Origin: Clostridia bacterium
GTDB taxonomy: Bacteria > Bacillota_A > Clostridia > UBA1212 > UBA1255
NCBI GenBank assembly: GCA_017522515.1
Contig: JAFWZH010000231.1
Location: 1 to 23,298, forward strand
Length of the DNA stretch: 23,298 nucleotides
Direction: 5' to 3'
Below, piece by piece: positions 1 to 6,391 of this stretch (its first letter is position 1; each line of letters opens with the position of its first letter). Both the position numbers and the translations under genes were made by a program. Below the pieces are notes generated by a model. That model did not search any database and was not told the origin of the DNA. It was given only the letters and a program-made list of their open reading frames with translations.

Positions 1-2
1 AG

Positions 3-965
3 ACCCTTGCAGGAATAGCCTTTGCCGGCATAAAGGAGTTGCCGCAGGAGCAACGACCGCCCAAAGAGATACTCCTGCAATGGTTTCAGCTAAGCAACAT
101 AATACAGAAGAAGAACGCCGACCTTAACAGGAAGAGCGTGTATGTAGCCAAGAAGTTCCTCCACGACGGATTCCGCAACTGCATTCTCAAGGGGCAAGGA
201 GCAGCACAGTTCTACCCCGACCCCACCCTGCGTACCCCCGGAGACATAGATATATGGCTGGAAAGTGGTTGCGGGGAAGTCCTCGCATATGTCAGGAAGC
301 ATATCAAGGATTGCACCCCTACATATCATCATGTCGATTTCCCCATTACTCCCGACCTTGACATAGAGATACACTACAGGCCTACATGGATGTACAATCC
401 ATTTACCGACAAACGCCTGCAAGCATATTTCAAAGGCCAGGCAGACGAGCAGTTCTGCAACACCGTGCATACACCGGAAGGTGATTTCAACGCACCGACC
501 GCAGCTTTCAACAGAATATACATGCTGCTGCACATATACCGTCACCTGTTTTCTGAAGGCATAGGCATGCGCCAGCTCCTCGACTACTATTTTGTCATGA
601 AGCAAGGAATGACAGCCTTGGAAAAGAAGCAGTACCGAAGCGAAATCAAGGAGTTCGGAATTGAAAGATTCGCAGGTGCCGTAATGTACATTATGCAACA
701 CATGTTTCACCTCGATTGTAGCCTAATGCCGGTTGAGCCGAACACAAGACACGGCAAATTCCTTTTGCGTGAAATTATGCTTGCCGGAAATTTCGGGAAG
801 CACGACACACGATACATTCAGAACAGAGGCATATTCCCAAAGCTGTTCAACAACATCCGACGGCTGCTCACTCTTATATGGTACTATCCGCAGGAAGCAT
901 TATGGATACCATATTTCAAGATATGGCACTGGCTCTGGCGACGCCGGAACCGTAAAGAGTTGTAG
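3..965 (+). CDS. Nucleotidyltransferase family protein (NTP_transf_5-like), 5' end cut by window edge
   Basis: The reading frame is open to the left edge, and the residues before the first possible start (TTG at 39), such as LAGIAFAGIKELP, match what I expect inside this family. The true start therefore lies outside, and about 320 residues are visible. Counting from the first visible codon, ILKGQG lies at 61-66, GDIDIW at 80-85 (the acidic DxD metal/nucleotide site of the pol-beta-type nucleotidyltransferase fold) and DIEIH at 120-124 (likely third acidic residue). The C-terminus is aromatic and basic and could sit at the membrane. Family members are common near Bacteroidales capsule loci, but their substrate is not established. 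Assignment rests on recalled family pattern, not on a search. The gene ends in TAG at 963-965 and is followed by a 334-base spacer. Confidence 0.8.
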   Translation, partial: TLAGIAFAGIKELPQEQRPPKEILLQWFQLSNIIQKKNADLNRKSVYVAKKFLHDGFRNCILKGQGAAQFYPDPTLRTPGDIDIWLESGCGEVLAYVRKHIKDCTPTYHHVDFPITPDLDIEIHYRPTWMYNPFTDKRLQAYFKGQADEQFCNTVHTPEGDFNAPTAAFNRIYMLLHIYRHLFSEGIGMRQLLDYYFVMKQGMTALEKKQYRSEIKEFGIERFAGAVMYIMQHMFHLDCSLMPVEPNTRHGKFLLREIMLAGNFGKHDTRYIQNRGIFPKLFNNIRRLLTLIWYYPQEALWIPYFKIWHWLWRRRNRKEL

Positions 966-1037
966 AAATGCCCGAAAATACCAACATTTCAGAAAAACAC
1001 TTGCAAACGAAAAGCATACGGCATATCTTTGCACAAG

Positions 1038-1096
1038 GCACAGCTACACAATAATGCCACCCCGTCTATGTTATGGTCAAACACCGCATAGACGGG
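1038..1096. repeat. 59-nt hairpin repeat, copy 1
   Basis: This segment aligns without gaps to 1681-1739 with 54 of 59 bases identical by my count. Its core is a perfect 10-bp inverted repeat, CCCGTCTATG (1061-1070) with CATAGACGGG (1087-1096). The 16-nt loop can form a small inner GGT/ACC pairing. No T-tract follows, so it is either a Bacteroidetes-style terminator or a dispersed intergenic repeat. It lies about 75-130 bases past the stop of the upstream gene. Confidence 0.75.
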
Positions 1097-1145
1097 TGAT
1101 TTTCGAGAAATAATTCATTTCAACAGAAAAAAACGTCACTCAAAA

Positions 1146-1177
1146 TTGTTCTATATATAAATAATTTAATAGATTTG
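1146..1177 (+). promoter_or_regulatory. Bacteroidetes-type promoter P1
   Basis: TTG at 1146-1148 is followed after 21 bases by TAGATTTG (1170-1177), an exact match to the primary-sigma form TTG-N19/21-TAnnTTTG. The expected start is near 1182-1185, leaving a leader of about 115 bases before the gene at 1300. A 5-bp stem with an 11-nt loop, TCTGG (1192-1196) and CCAGA (1208-1212), lies just downstream. The whole segment resembles promoter P2 (2537-2567). Confidence 0.65.
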
Positions 1178-1299
1178 CTTCATTAAAGCAATCTGGCAGT
1201 TCACACACCAGACAAAGTAAACATAAAAAAAGCAGAATCAGGAGCATTGCCAGTCATGATGACAAGCAACCGCCACACTCTCCCAAAACAACAAGTTCA

Positions 1300-1584
1300 A
1301 TGGATAAAGAAGAAGTTGAAAAAATAAAGAAGAAGTTGTCCGACCCTAAGGTCCTGGCCGAAATATACCTTGGAGCCGCAAAGGCACTCCTCTACACCGA
1401 TGAGGAGATTCGTGCAGTACTTAATGACGACGAGGCACAAGAGTTCATTGACCAGCGCAATGAGTTTATTGCCAAACATGGTAGAAGGCAAGTCGGATAT
1501 AACAATGGCAACACCCTCGACACGCAGATAGCAGCAGAGGACGAGCCATACCCCTACAACATCGCCCCCGAAGCCGAATGTTAA
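1300..1584 (+). CDS. Small hypothetical protein, 94 aa
   Basis: I do not recognise the family. The product is 94 residues, strongly charged and without a signal peptide or membrane segment, so it is probably cytoplasmic. Residues 1-60 are rich in Lys, Glu and Asp with a heptad-like pattern and probably helical. The last third is Gly/Asn/Pro-rich and looks flexible. Support for it being real: an ATG start, a promoter match upstream at 1146-1177, protein-like composition, and a hairpin element after the stop that would fit as its terminator. The antisense frame over the same bases is a shadow. It stands alone between a nucleotidyltransferase gene and a sigma-like gene, so context gives no clear role. 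Confidence 0.6.
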   Translation: MDKEEVEKIKKKLSDPKVLAEIYLGAAKALLYTDEEIRAVLNDDEAQEFIDQRNEFIAKHGRRQVGYNNGNTLDTQIAAEDEPYPYNIAPEAEC

Positions 1585-1680
1585 GGACCACCATAGCTAA
1601 AACCCATTTCAGCTATAGTGTAACCCTGAATTGACAATAACAGTTGCAAAACAGGAGGCAGAAGCATATAATTGCAGATG

Positions 1681-1739
1681 GCACAACTACACAATAATGC
1701 TAGCCCGTCTATGTTATGGTCAACGACCGCATAGACGGG
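1681..1739. repeat. 59-nt hairpin repeat, copy 2
   Basis: Second copy of the 1038-1096 element, exactly 643 bases away. The stem is 11 bp here: GCCCGTCTATG (1703-1713) with CATAGACGGGC (1730-1740). The loop can extend with GGTC (1718-1721) against GACC (1725-1728). The five differences fall in the 5' arm and the loop, and the stem is kept intact, which suggests that RNA or DNA folding matters. It lies about 95 bases past the stop of the small gene. Confidence 0.75.
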
Positions 1740-1878
1740 CATTTCATTCATGACCGGCATCATGTATTCACCACCCCACGGCACGACCTTGCCGTGCTTA
1801 GCGTGACCTAATGCTGACAACACTGTCTGATGTTTCGCATCAAACATCATACAATATTCAACCAAAACCGGATTTCAC

Positions 1879-1910
1879 TTGCAAAAGCGGTATCACAAAC
1901 AGTATATTTG
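1879..1910 (+). promoter_or_regulatory. Bacteroidetes-type promoter P3
   Basis: TTG at 1879-1881, 21 bases, then TATATTTG at 1903-1910: an exact TAnnTTTG match with ideal spacing. The predicted start near 1916 would give a leader of about 15 bases to the ATG at 1931. This is the main reason for choosing that start for the sigma-like gene. Confidence 0.6.
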
Positions 1911-1930
1911 CCGGTAAAAAAGCAGACACC

Positions 1931-2410
1931 ATGAAGAATCACAACCGCATTGCAAGCGCAATAGACCTGAGTGAAATAATGTACGCACACGCACTAAGAC
2001 TCACCAACGACAAATACCTTGCCGAGAAACTGGTACAGGAAACCATGTTGCAGATAAAAGAAAAGGCAGCAACATACATCGCAGGCATGCCCTTCGTGAC
2101 ATGGATAAAAATGATAATGGAGAACACCTATCTCGCCACCTTTAAAGATGCCGACCTACAACAACTGCACCGTCTTTGCTTCTGCGGCAGCACAAACCTG
2201 TTTGCAATCAACTGCCACGACACATACTGTACAAAAGAGATCTACCTTGTAATGTCGCGTCTGTCACCCGGCCAGGCAACAGCAGTCACACTGCGCCTGC
2301 AAGGCTACAAGCCCAACGAAATCGCACGAATCATGGGCATCACAACACAACGTGCTTTGAATCACCTCTCCGAAGCAACATACAACCTCATACACACATG
2401 GGACAATTGA
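1931..2410 (+). CDS. Diverged ECF sigma factor-like protein, 159 aa
   Basis: The layout is that of a two-domain ECF sigma factor, which would direct RNA polymerase to specific promoters. Residues 13-70 resemble region 2: ALRLTNDKYLAEKLVQETM recalls the usual ALRLTGD..DAEDLVQETF pattern, followed by a FVTWIK segment like the usual RAWL helix. Residues 105-155 resemble region 4, with MSRLSPGQATAVTLRLQGYK then NEIARIMGITTQRALNHLSEA as a helix-turn-helix. Acidic residues of region 2 and basic residues of the recognition helix are partly replaced, so promoter binding may be altered or lost. No anti-sigma gene is adjacent. ATG 1931 is preferred over the in-frame ATG at 1811 because promoter P3 lies between them. 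It could instead be a sigma-like DNA-binding regulator of the locus. Confidence 0.6.
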   Translation: MKNHNRIASAIDLSEIMYAHALRLTNDKYLAEKLVQETMLQIKEKAATYIAGMPFVTWIKMIMENTYLATFKDADLQQLHRLCFCGSTNLFAINCHDTYCTKEIYLVMSRLSPGQATAVTLRLQGYKPNEIARIMGITTQRALNHLSEATYNLIHTWDN

Positions 2411-2879
2411 CTGCTTTCTAATATTTTAGCGATTACCGCATCGTCAAGAGCCGTTGTTCCCATTCCCTGTTGTGTTGTAATATTTTCACCATTCGGTAAT
2501 ATTTAAACTATTTTTAAAGAAAACACCGCAACAAAATTGTTATTTATATATTTATTTAATAAATTTGTTCGTTTTAAAGTAATTAGGCAAATTGTGTACA
2601 CTTGCCAAACAACAATTCAAAAACCGCAGAAAGCATAAATGGAGAAATACTTTGACATACGATACGAATTTGATGTACCAACCGTGCACCTGGCTAGATA
2701 ACAGCAAGCTGCACCGTATATTCAAAGAGCCCAAGAAACAGATAAGACGCAGTTGGGGAGTCCTGACCACCCTGCCCAGGATATTCAGGAAAGAGAGGAA
2801 AGTGAAAAAGCAAAAGAAATAACAAAAGACAGCCCCTGCAGGCACATAACCGTGCTGGTGGAGAAAGAAAAAGAGAACA
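2411..2879. other. Intergenic spacer with promoter and possible broken small gene
   Basis: These 469 bases hold promoter P2 (2537-2567) and a short frame from ATG 2639 listed separately. A basic 76-codon frame starting at GTG 2592 begins inside the predicted 5' leader stem and is probably a shadow. I see nothing else in 2411-2530. Confidence 0.5.
2537..2567 (+). promoter_or_regulatory. Bacteroidetes-type promoter P2
   Basis: TTG at 2537-2539, 20 bases, then TAAATTTG at 2560-2567. The flanks resemble P1: both start CAAAATTGTT and both carry a TTAAAGnAATnnGGCA block after the -7 element. A 5-bp stem with an 11-nt loop, GGCAA (2586-2590) and TTGCC (2602-2606), lies in the leader, paralleling P1. 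It would serve the frame at 2639 or the nuclease-like gene at 2880. Confidence 0.65.
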
Positions 2880-2923
2880 ATGATATACCCGATTGGAAAA
2901 CAGAATTTCGAAAAGCTTCGTAA
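2639..2923 (+). pseudogene. Possible broken small gene with one in-frame stop
   Basis: ATG 2639 begins a frame reading MEKYFDIRYEFDVPTVHLAR, then TAA at 2699-2701. The same frame then stays open for a further 73 codons to TAA at 2921-2923, overlapping the next gene by 44 bases. The opening residues resemble, from memory, the N-terminus of Bacteroidetes WecG/TagA/CpsF-type glycosyltransferases, but the rest (hydrophilic, Glu/Lys/Asp-rich) does not. It sits about 65 bases behind promoter P2. It may be a decayed gene, a short leader ORF or chance; confidence is low. Confidence 0.22.
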
Positions 2924-4430
2924 TGAAGGCTGCGTATATGTAGACAAGACAGCCATCATATACAAGTTAGTCAAAGAAGGCAGTGCATACTTCCTCAGCC
3001 GGCCGCGCAGGTTCGGCAAGAGCCTTCTGCTGTCAACACTCGAGGCATATTTCACCGGCAAGAAAGAACTGTTCAAGGGACTTGCTATAGAGCAACTCGA
3101 AAAAGAGTGGCACACATACCCAATAATGCACCTCGACCTTAATGCCGAGAGATATGAAAGCAAAGAAGAATTAGAGAACATACTCAGCACATACCTGCGA
3201 CAGTGGGAGGAGATATATGGGTCAAACGAATCCAACAACCCGAGTCTCTCCCAAAGATTCCGTGCAGTCATCCGCTCAGCCAGAGAGAAAACCGGGCGCG
3301 GCGTGGCAGTTCTCATTGACGAGTACGACAAGCCAATACTCCAGGCAATAGGCAACACAGCCCTGCAGGACGAATTCCGCAATATACTCAAAGCATTCTA
3401 CGGAGTGCTCAAAAGCGCAGACGCCGACCTCAAGTTCGCCCTGCTCACCGGAGTGACGAAATTCGGCAAGGTAAGCATCTTCAGCGACCTGAACAACCTG
3501 AACGACATATCAATGGACACCGCATACCACAACATATGCGGCATAACAGATGAAGAGTTGCACACAGTCTTCGACAAAGAGATTGAGTTGCTTGCCGACA
3601 ACAACGACCAGACAAAAGAAGAGGCATACACAACACTCAAACGCGACTACGACGGTTACCATTTCGACCGCAGAAAGGCAAGCGGAATATACAACCCGTT
3701 CAGCGTACTGAACACCCTCTCAAAAAAGGAATACGGCAATTACTGGTTCAACACCGGAACACCCACATACCTTGTGGAGCTCATCAAAAAGGCCGATTTC
3801 AATGTCGAAGAGCTATCGGGATACATAGCAAGCGAGGACCAGCTCAACAGCATACACGTCAACGACATCGACCCCATACCAGTACTCTACCAAAGCGGAT
3901 ACCTCACTGTTGCAGATTACGATAAGGAGTTTGAGCTGTTCACACTCGACTACCCCAACGAAGAGGTAAAAGCCGGGTTCATCAATTTCCTTTTACCGTT
4001 CTACTCAAGAGTCAAGGAAAAGCAGGCGCAAGCAATTATCAGCAAGTTCGTAACAAGTGTCAGGAAAGGCAAGGCCAATGAGTTTATGCAACAGCTGCAA
4101 AGCCTTATGGCAGGCACACCATACGAGCTGATAAGAGACCTGGAAAACCACTACCAGAATGTTGTGTATATCATTACAAAGCTCATGGGGCTATACGTGC
4201 AGGCCGAGTACCGCACGTCGAACGGGGGAATAGATATACTGATAGGAACAAACGACTATATATACATTATAGAACTCAAATTTAGCGGCACTGCACAGCA
4301 GGCAATTGAACAGATTAATGAAAAGAACTATGCGCTGCCGTTTGCCACAGACGGAAGAAAGACAATAAAAATAGGAGCAAACGTCTCTAAAGAGACGCGC
4401 AGCATTGAAGAGTGGATAATTAAAGAATAA
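2880..4430 (+). CDS. AAA-ATPase-like / PD-(D/E)XK nuclease-superfamily protein
   Basis: At 516 aa this is the common Bacteroidales protein with an AAA-ATPase-like domain and a C-terminal PD-(D/E)XK nuclease-like domain (Pfam AAA-ATPase_like and PDDEXK_9 types). Visible motifs: a degenerate Walker A, RPRRFGKS (41-48), with the Arg-rich lead-in typical of this family; Walker B VLIDEYD (144-150); LLTGVTKFGK (188-197), a conserved sensor-like block; and, near the end, GGIDIL (449-454) and IIELKFSG (463-470), giving the D...ExK nuclease core. The cellular role of these proteins is not established; they occur in many copies per genome and near mobile or variable loci. It is not a capsule enzyme and probably an insertion between the left flank and ugd. 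A palindromic element follows its stop. Confidence 0.85.
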   Translation: MIYPIGKQNFEKLRNEGCVYVDKTAIIYKLVKEGSAYFLSRPRRFGKSLLLSTLEAYFTGKKELFKGLAIEQLEKEWHTYPIMHLDLNAERYESKEELENILSTYLRQWEEIYGSNESNNPSLSQRFRAVIRSAREKTGRGVAVLIDEYDKPILQAIGNTALQDEFRNILKAFYGVLKSADADLKFALLTGVTKFGKVSIFSDLNNLNDISMDTAYHNICGITDEELHTVFDKEIELLADNNDQTKEEAYTTLKRDYDGYHFDRRKASGIYNPFSVLNTLSKKEYGNYWFNTGTPTYLVELIKKADFNVEELSGYIASEDQLNSIHVNDIDPIPVLYQSGYLTVADYDKEFELFTLDYPNEEVKAGFINFLLPFYSRVKEKQAQAIISKFVTSVRKGKANEFMQQLQSLMAGTPYELIRDLENHYQNVVYIITKLMGLYVQAEYRTSNGGIDILIGTNDYIYIIELKFSGTAQQAIEQINEKNYALPFATDGRKTIKIGANVSKETRSIEEWIIKE

Positions 4431-4451
4431 ACAAAAAGATAACAAACAACT

Positions 4452-4508
4452 GTCCCTCTTTGCAAAGAGGGACGAGCGGAACAAAGTGTAGCGGAGGGAG
4501 TTACCCAT
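4452..4508. repeat. Palindromic REP-like intergenic element
   Basis: GTCCCTCTT (4452-4460), TGCA loop, AAGAGGGAC (4465-4473) form a perfect 22-nt palindrome 21 bases after the nuclease-like gene. It is followed by a GAGCGGAAC...GTAGCGGAGGGAG tail. Elements of this shape recur between genes in Bacteroidetes genomes (recalled, not searched). There is no T-tract, but it can still act as a transcription stop or mRNA stabiliser. Confidence 0.5.
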
Positions 4509-4667
4509 ATGCATTTATTTAATAAGGCAGAAAACCAGAAGGACAAAACACGTTTCAGTTTTCAGTTTATACAACAAAGTGGCAAAAGCAGGAAGCCCCA
4601 CCCTATCGGCGACATTCAACAAAGAGAGGAAAAAAGAAACAAAATTAAAACAAAAACAAATAAAGTC

Positions 4668-5987
4668 ATGAAAATTGCAGTTGCAGGTACAGGCTACGTA
4701 GGCCTTAGTATTGCCACATTGTTGGCACAGCACAACGAAGTTGTAGCAGTTGATGTAATCCCCGAAAAAGTAGAAAAAATCAACAACCGCATATCGCCTA
4801 TTCAAGACGACTACATTGAGAAATACCTTGCCGAGAAAGAACTCAACTTGCGCGCAACCCTTGACGGCAGAGAGGCATACAGTAATGCCGACTTCATAGT
4901 CATTGCAGCCCCCACCAACTACGACCCGCAGAAGAACTTCTTCGACACCCACCACATCGAGGACGTCATCGACCTTGTTCTTGAGGTAAACCCACAGGCA
5001 ACAATGGTAATCAAGAGCACCATCCCCGTAGGCTACTGTCGCAGTTTGTATGTAAAATATGCCAAGAAATTCAAAGAGATGGGCTGGGACACCACACACA
5101 AGTTCCGTCTGCTCTTCTCACCCGAGTTCCTGCGCGAGAGCAAAGCACTTTATGACAACCTCTACCCCAGTCGCATCATCGTAGGCTACCCAAAGATGAT
5201 TGACAAGTTCGACGAGGAAAACCAGGCAATCAAAGCCATTGCCGGCAACCATTTGGAAGAGGCAGCACACGCATTTGCATCACTCCTGCAACAAGGTGCA
5301 ATCAAAGAGAATATCCCCACACTGTTTATGGGATTAAAAGAGGCAGAAGCCGTAAAACTCTTTGCAAACACATATCTGGCATTGCGAGTAAGCTACTTCA
5401 ACGAGCTTGATACATACGCCGAGATTAAAGGACTCGACTCAGCAGCTATAATTCAGGGTGTTGGACTTGACCCACGCATCGGCGACCACTACAACAACCC
5501 ATCGTTCGGTTACGGAGGCTACTGCCTGCCCAAAGACACCAAGCAGCTGCTTGCCAACTACCAGGAAGTGCCACAGAACATGATGAGTGCAATTGTAGAG
5601 AGCAACCGCACCCGCAAGGACTTCATAGCCGACCAAGTGCTGAGCAAGGCAGGATACTACGACTACTACAGCAAAGGCGATTTTAATGCAAGTGAAGAGA
5701 AACACTGCATAGTAGGCGTATATCGCCTCACCATGAAAGCCGGCAGCGACAACTTCCGCCAGTCATCAATCCAGGGAGTGATGAAACGCATAAAGGCAAA
5801 AGGAGCCGAAGTCATCATCTACGAGCCGACCATTGAGGACGGCACAACATTCTTTGGCAGCCGCGTAGTGAACAATCTCGACGAGTTCAAGGCACAATCA
5901 CAGGCAATCATCGCCAACCGCTACGACAGCGCACTCGACGATGTAAAAGAAAAGGTTTATACACGCGATATTTTCCAGAGAGATTAA
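4668..5987 (+). CDS. ugd: UDP-glucose 6-dehydrogenase family protein
   Basis: This NAD-dependent enzyme oxidises UDP-glucose twice to UDP-glucuronate, a precursor for acidic capsular sugars; it acts in the cytoplasm. The 439-aa product has the Rossmann motif GTGYVG (7-12), the central-domain helix around SPEFLRES (151-158), the conserved [18 protein letters not shown] block (230-247), and the catalytic segment [10 protein letters not shown] (281-290) with Cys286 as nucleophile and Lys289/Asp290 beside it. The C-terminal domain is complete. The frame is open upstream to ATG 4509, but that part crosses the palindromic element, so ATG 4668, which begins [12 protein letters not shown], is used. 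UDP-ManNAc dehydrogenase is a less likely alternative, because this sequence resembles the shorter Ugd type. It is the last of the more GC-rich genes before the cassette. Confidence 0.88.
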   Translation: MKIAVAGTGYVGLSIATLLAQHNEVVAVDVIPEKVEKINNRISPIQDDYIEKYLAEKELNLRATLDGREAYSNADFIVIAAPTNYDPQKNFFDTHHIEDVIDLVLEVNPQATMVIKSTIPVGYCRSLYVKYAKKFKEMGWDTTHKFRLLFSPEFLRESKALYDNLYPSRIIVGYPKMIDKFDEENQAIKAIAGNHLEEAAHAFASLLQQGAIKENIPTLFMGLKEAEAVKLFANTYLALRVSYFNELDTYAEIKGLDSAAIIQGVGLDPRIGDHYNNPSFGYGGYCLPKDTKQLLANYQEVPQNMMSAIVESNRTRKDFIADQVLSKAGYYDYYSKGDFNASEEKHCIVGVYRLTMKAGSDNFRQSSIQGVMKRIKAKGAEVIIYEPTIEDGTTFFGSRVVNNLDEFKAQSQAIIANRYDSALDDVKEKVYTRDIFQRD

Positions 5988-6085
5988 CCAGAATACATCA
6001 TGCGCTAATAAACCCAACAAATCAAATAGGAACAGCAAATATTTGATTACGCAGAATTTATAAGAAGATTTTTCCGAGAAAAGGA

Positions 6086-6141
6086 AGCAACCGCACAGGT
6101 GGGACAAAACAATGTCTGTGGTTCAATACCACCGGTTGCTA
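6086..6141 (+). other. tRNA-like remnant lacking an anticodon arm
   Basis: AGCAACCG (6086-6093) pairs with CGGTTGCT (6133-6140) as an acceptor-like stem of 7-8 bp. Just inside lies a T-arm-like hairpin GTGG-TTCAATA-CCAC (6118-6132) whose loop fits the TTCRANN pattern, and A6141 sits at the discriminator position. Only 55 bases separate the acceptor ends, and no 7-nt-loop anticodon arm can be drawn; a GGACA/TGTCT hairpin with a 6-nt loop sits there instead. It is therefore not a working tRNA. It may be an eroded tRNA or a chance fold. Confidence 0.28.
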
Positions 6142-6164
6142 CAAAAAACAGATAATTATCATGA

Positions 6165-6317
6165 AGCAAACTTTTAGGGAACAATACAATTATTGGAGCC
6201 TGTTCTGTTGTAACACGTGATATTCCTGAAAACTCAACAACAGTCGAATGTCCAGCAAAGACAGTTGGCGAGAACAAGCACCCCGGGTATATACACAACG
6301 GATGGGCGGTAGAATAA
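6165..6317 (+). pseudogene. Relic of a hexapeptide-repeat acyltransferase (3' end)
   Basis: After an in-frame TGA at 6162-6164 the frame reads SKLLGNNTIIGACSVVTRDI, then PENSTTVECPAK, and ends in TAA at 6315-6317. The pattern NTIIGAxSVVTRDIPENS...xPAK is the usual last coil and tail of left-handed beta-helix (LbH) acyltransferases, as in the intact genes at 14263 and 16021. The catalytic part and start are missing, so this is debris of an earlier gene. It marks a recombination edge of the cassette. Confidence 0.65.
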
Positions 6318-6391
6318 ACCACCAAAAAGATTTGTTTTGCCCCCCAGTCTTGCAAAAAGAACTATTTAAAGGTATAAAACAGTAAAGAACA

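Larger units (their letters stand above)
966..1299. other. Intergenic spacer with hairpin element and promoter
   Basis: I see no convincing gene in these 334 bases. They hold hairpin repeat copy 1 (1038-1096) and a Bacteroidetes-type promoter (1146-1177). A short ORF from ATG 1256 (23 codons) overlaps the next gene in another frame; it has an AGGAG about 12 bases upstream but no other support. An overlapping frame running from the end of the previous gene to 1113 looks like a shadow. Confidence 0.6.
1585..1930. other. Intergenic spacer with hairpin element and promoter
   Basis: These 346 bases contain hairpin repeat copy 2 (1681-1739) and promoter P3 (1879-1910). The frame of the downstream gene is open back to an ATG at 1811, but the promoter sits inside that extension, so I treat 1811-1930 as non-coding. 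Confidence 0.55.
5988..6391. other. Junction spacer with gene relic and tRNA-like fold
   Basis: No intact gene in these 404 bases. They contain a tRNA-like structure (6086-6141) and a decayed hexapeptide-acyltransferase tail (6165-6317). Base composition changes from GC-richer to AT-rich across this stretch. No clear promoter was found before wzx. Confidence 0.6.

Noticed and set aside
733..1113. 126-codon frame overlapping the nucleotidyltransferase end
   Set aside because: Most of it lies in another frame of a real gene, and its end runs through the hairpin repeat; composition is not protein-like.
1256..1327. 23-codon upstream ORF before the 94-aa gene
   Set aside because: Only an AGGAG and an ATG support it; too short to judge, so noted in the spacer only.
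1633..1673. TTGACA...TATAAT-like promoter
   Set aside because: The two boxes are about 30 bases apart, far from any usable spacing, and this form is not the Bacteroidetes one.
1811..1930. Upstream extension of the sigma-like gene to ATG 1811
   Set aside because: A well-formed promoter (1879-1910) lies within it and the extra residues do not resemble the family; ATG 1931 is used.
2592..2822. 76-codon basic frame from GTG 2592
   Set aside because: It starts within the P2 leader stem-loop, has no family likeness, and overlaps the better-looking frame from 2639.
4509..4667. Extension of ugd to ATG 4509
   Set aside because: The Rossmann fold begins at ATG 4668 ([12 protein letters not shown]), and the extra residues are low-complexity next to the palindromic element.
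6047..6355. 102-codon - strand frame with a GGIEPQT segment
   Set aside because: That pattern is typical of false translations antisense to tRNA T-arms; it points to the tRNA-like fold rather than to a gene.
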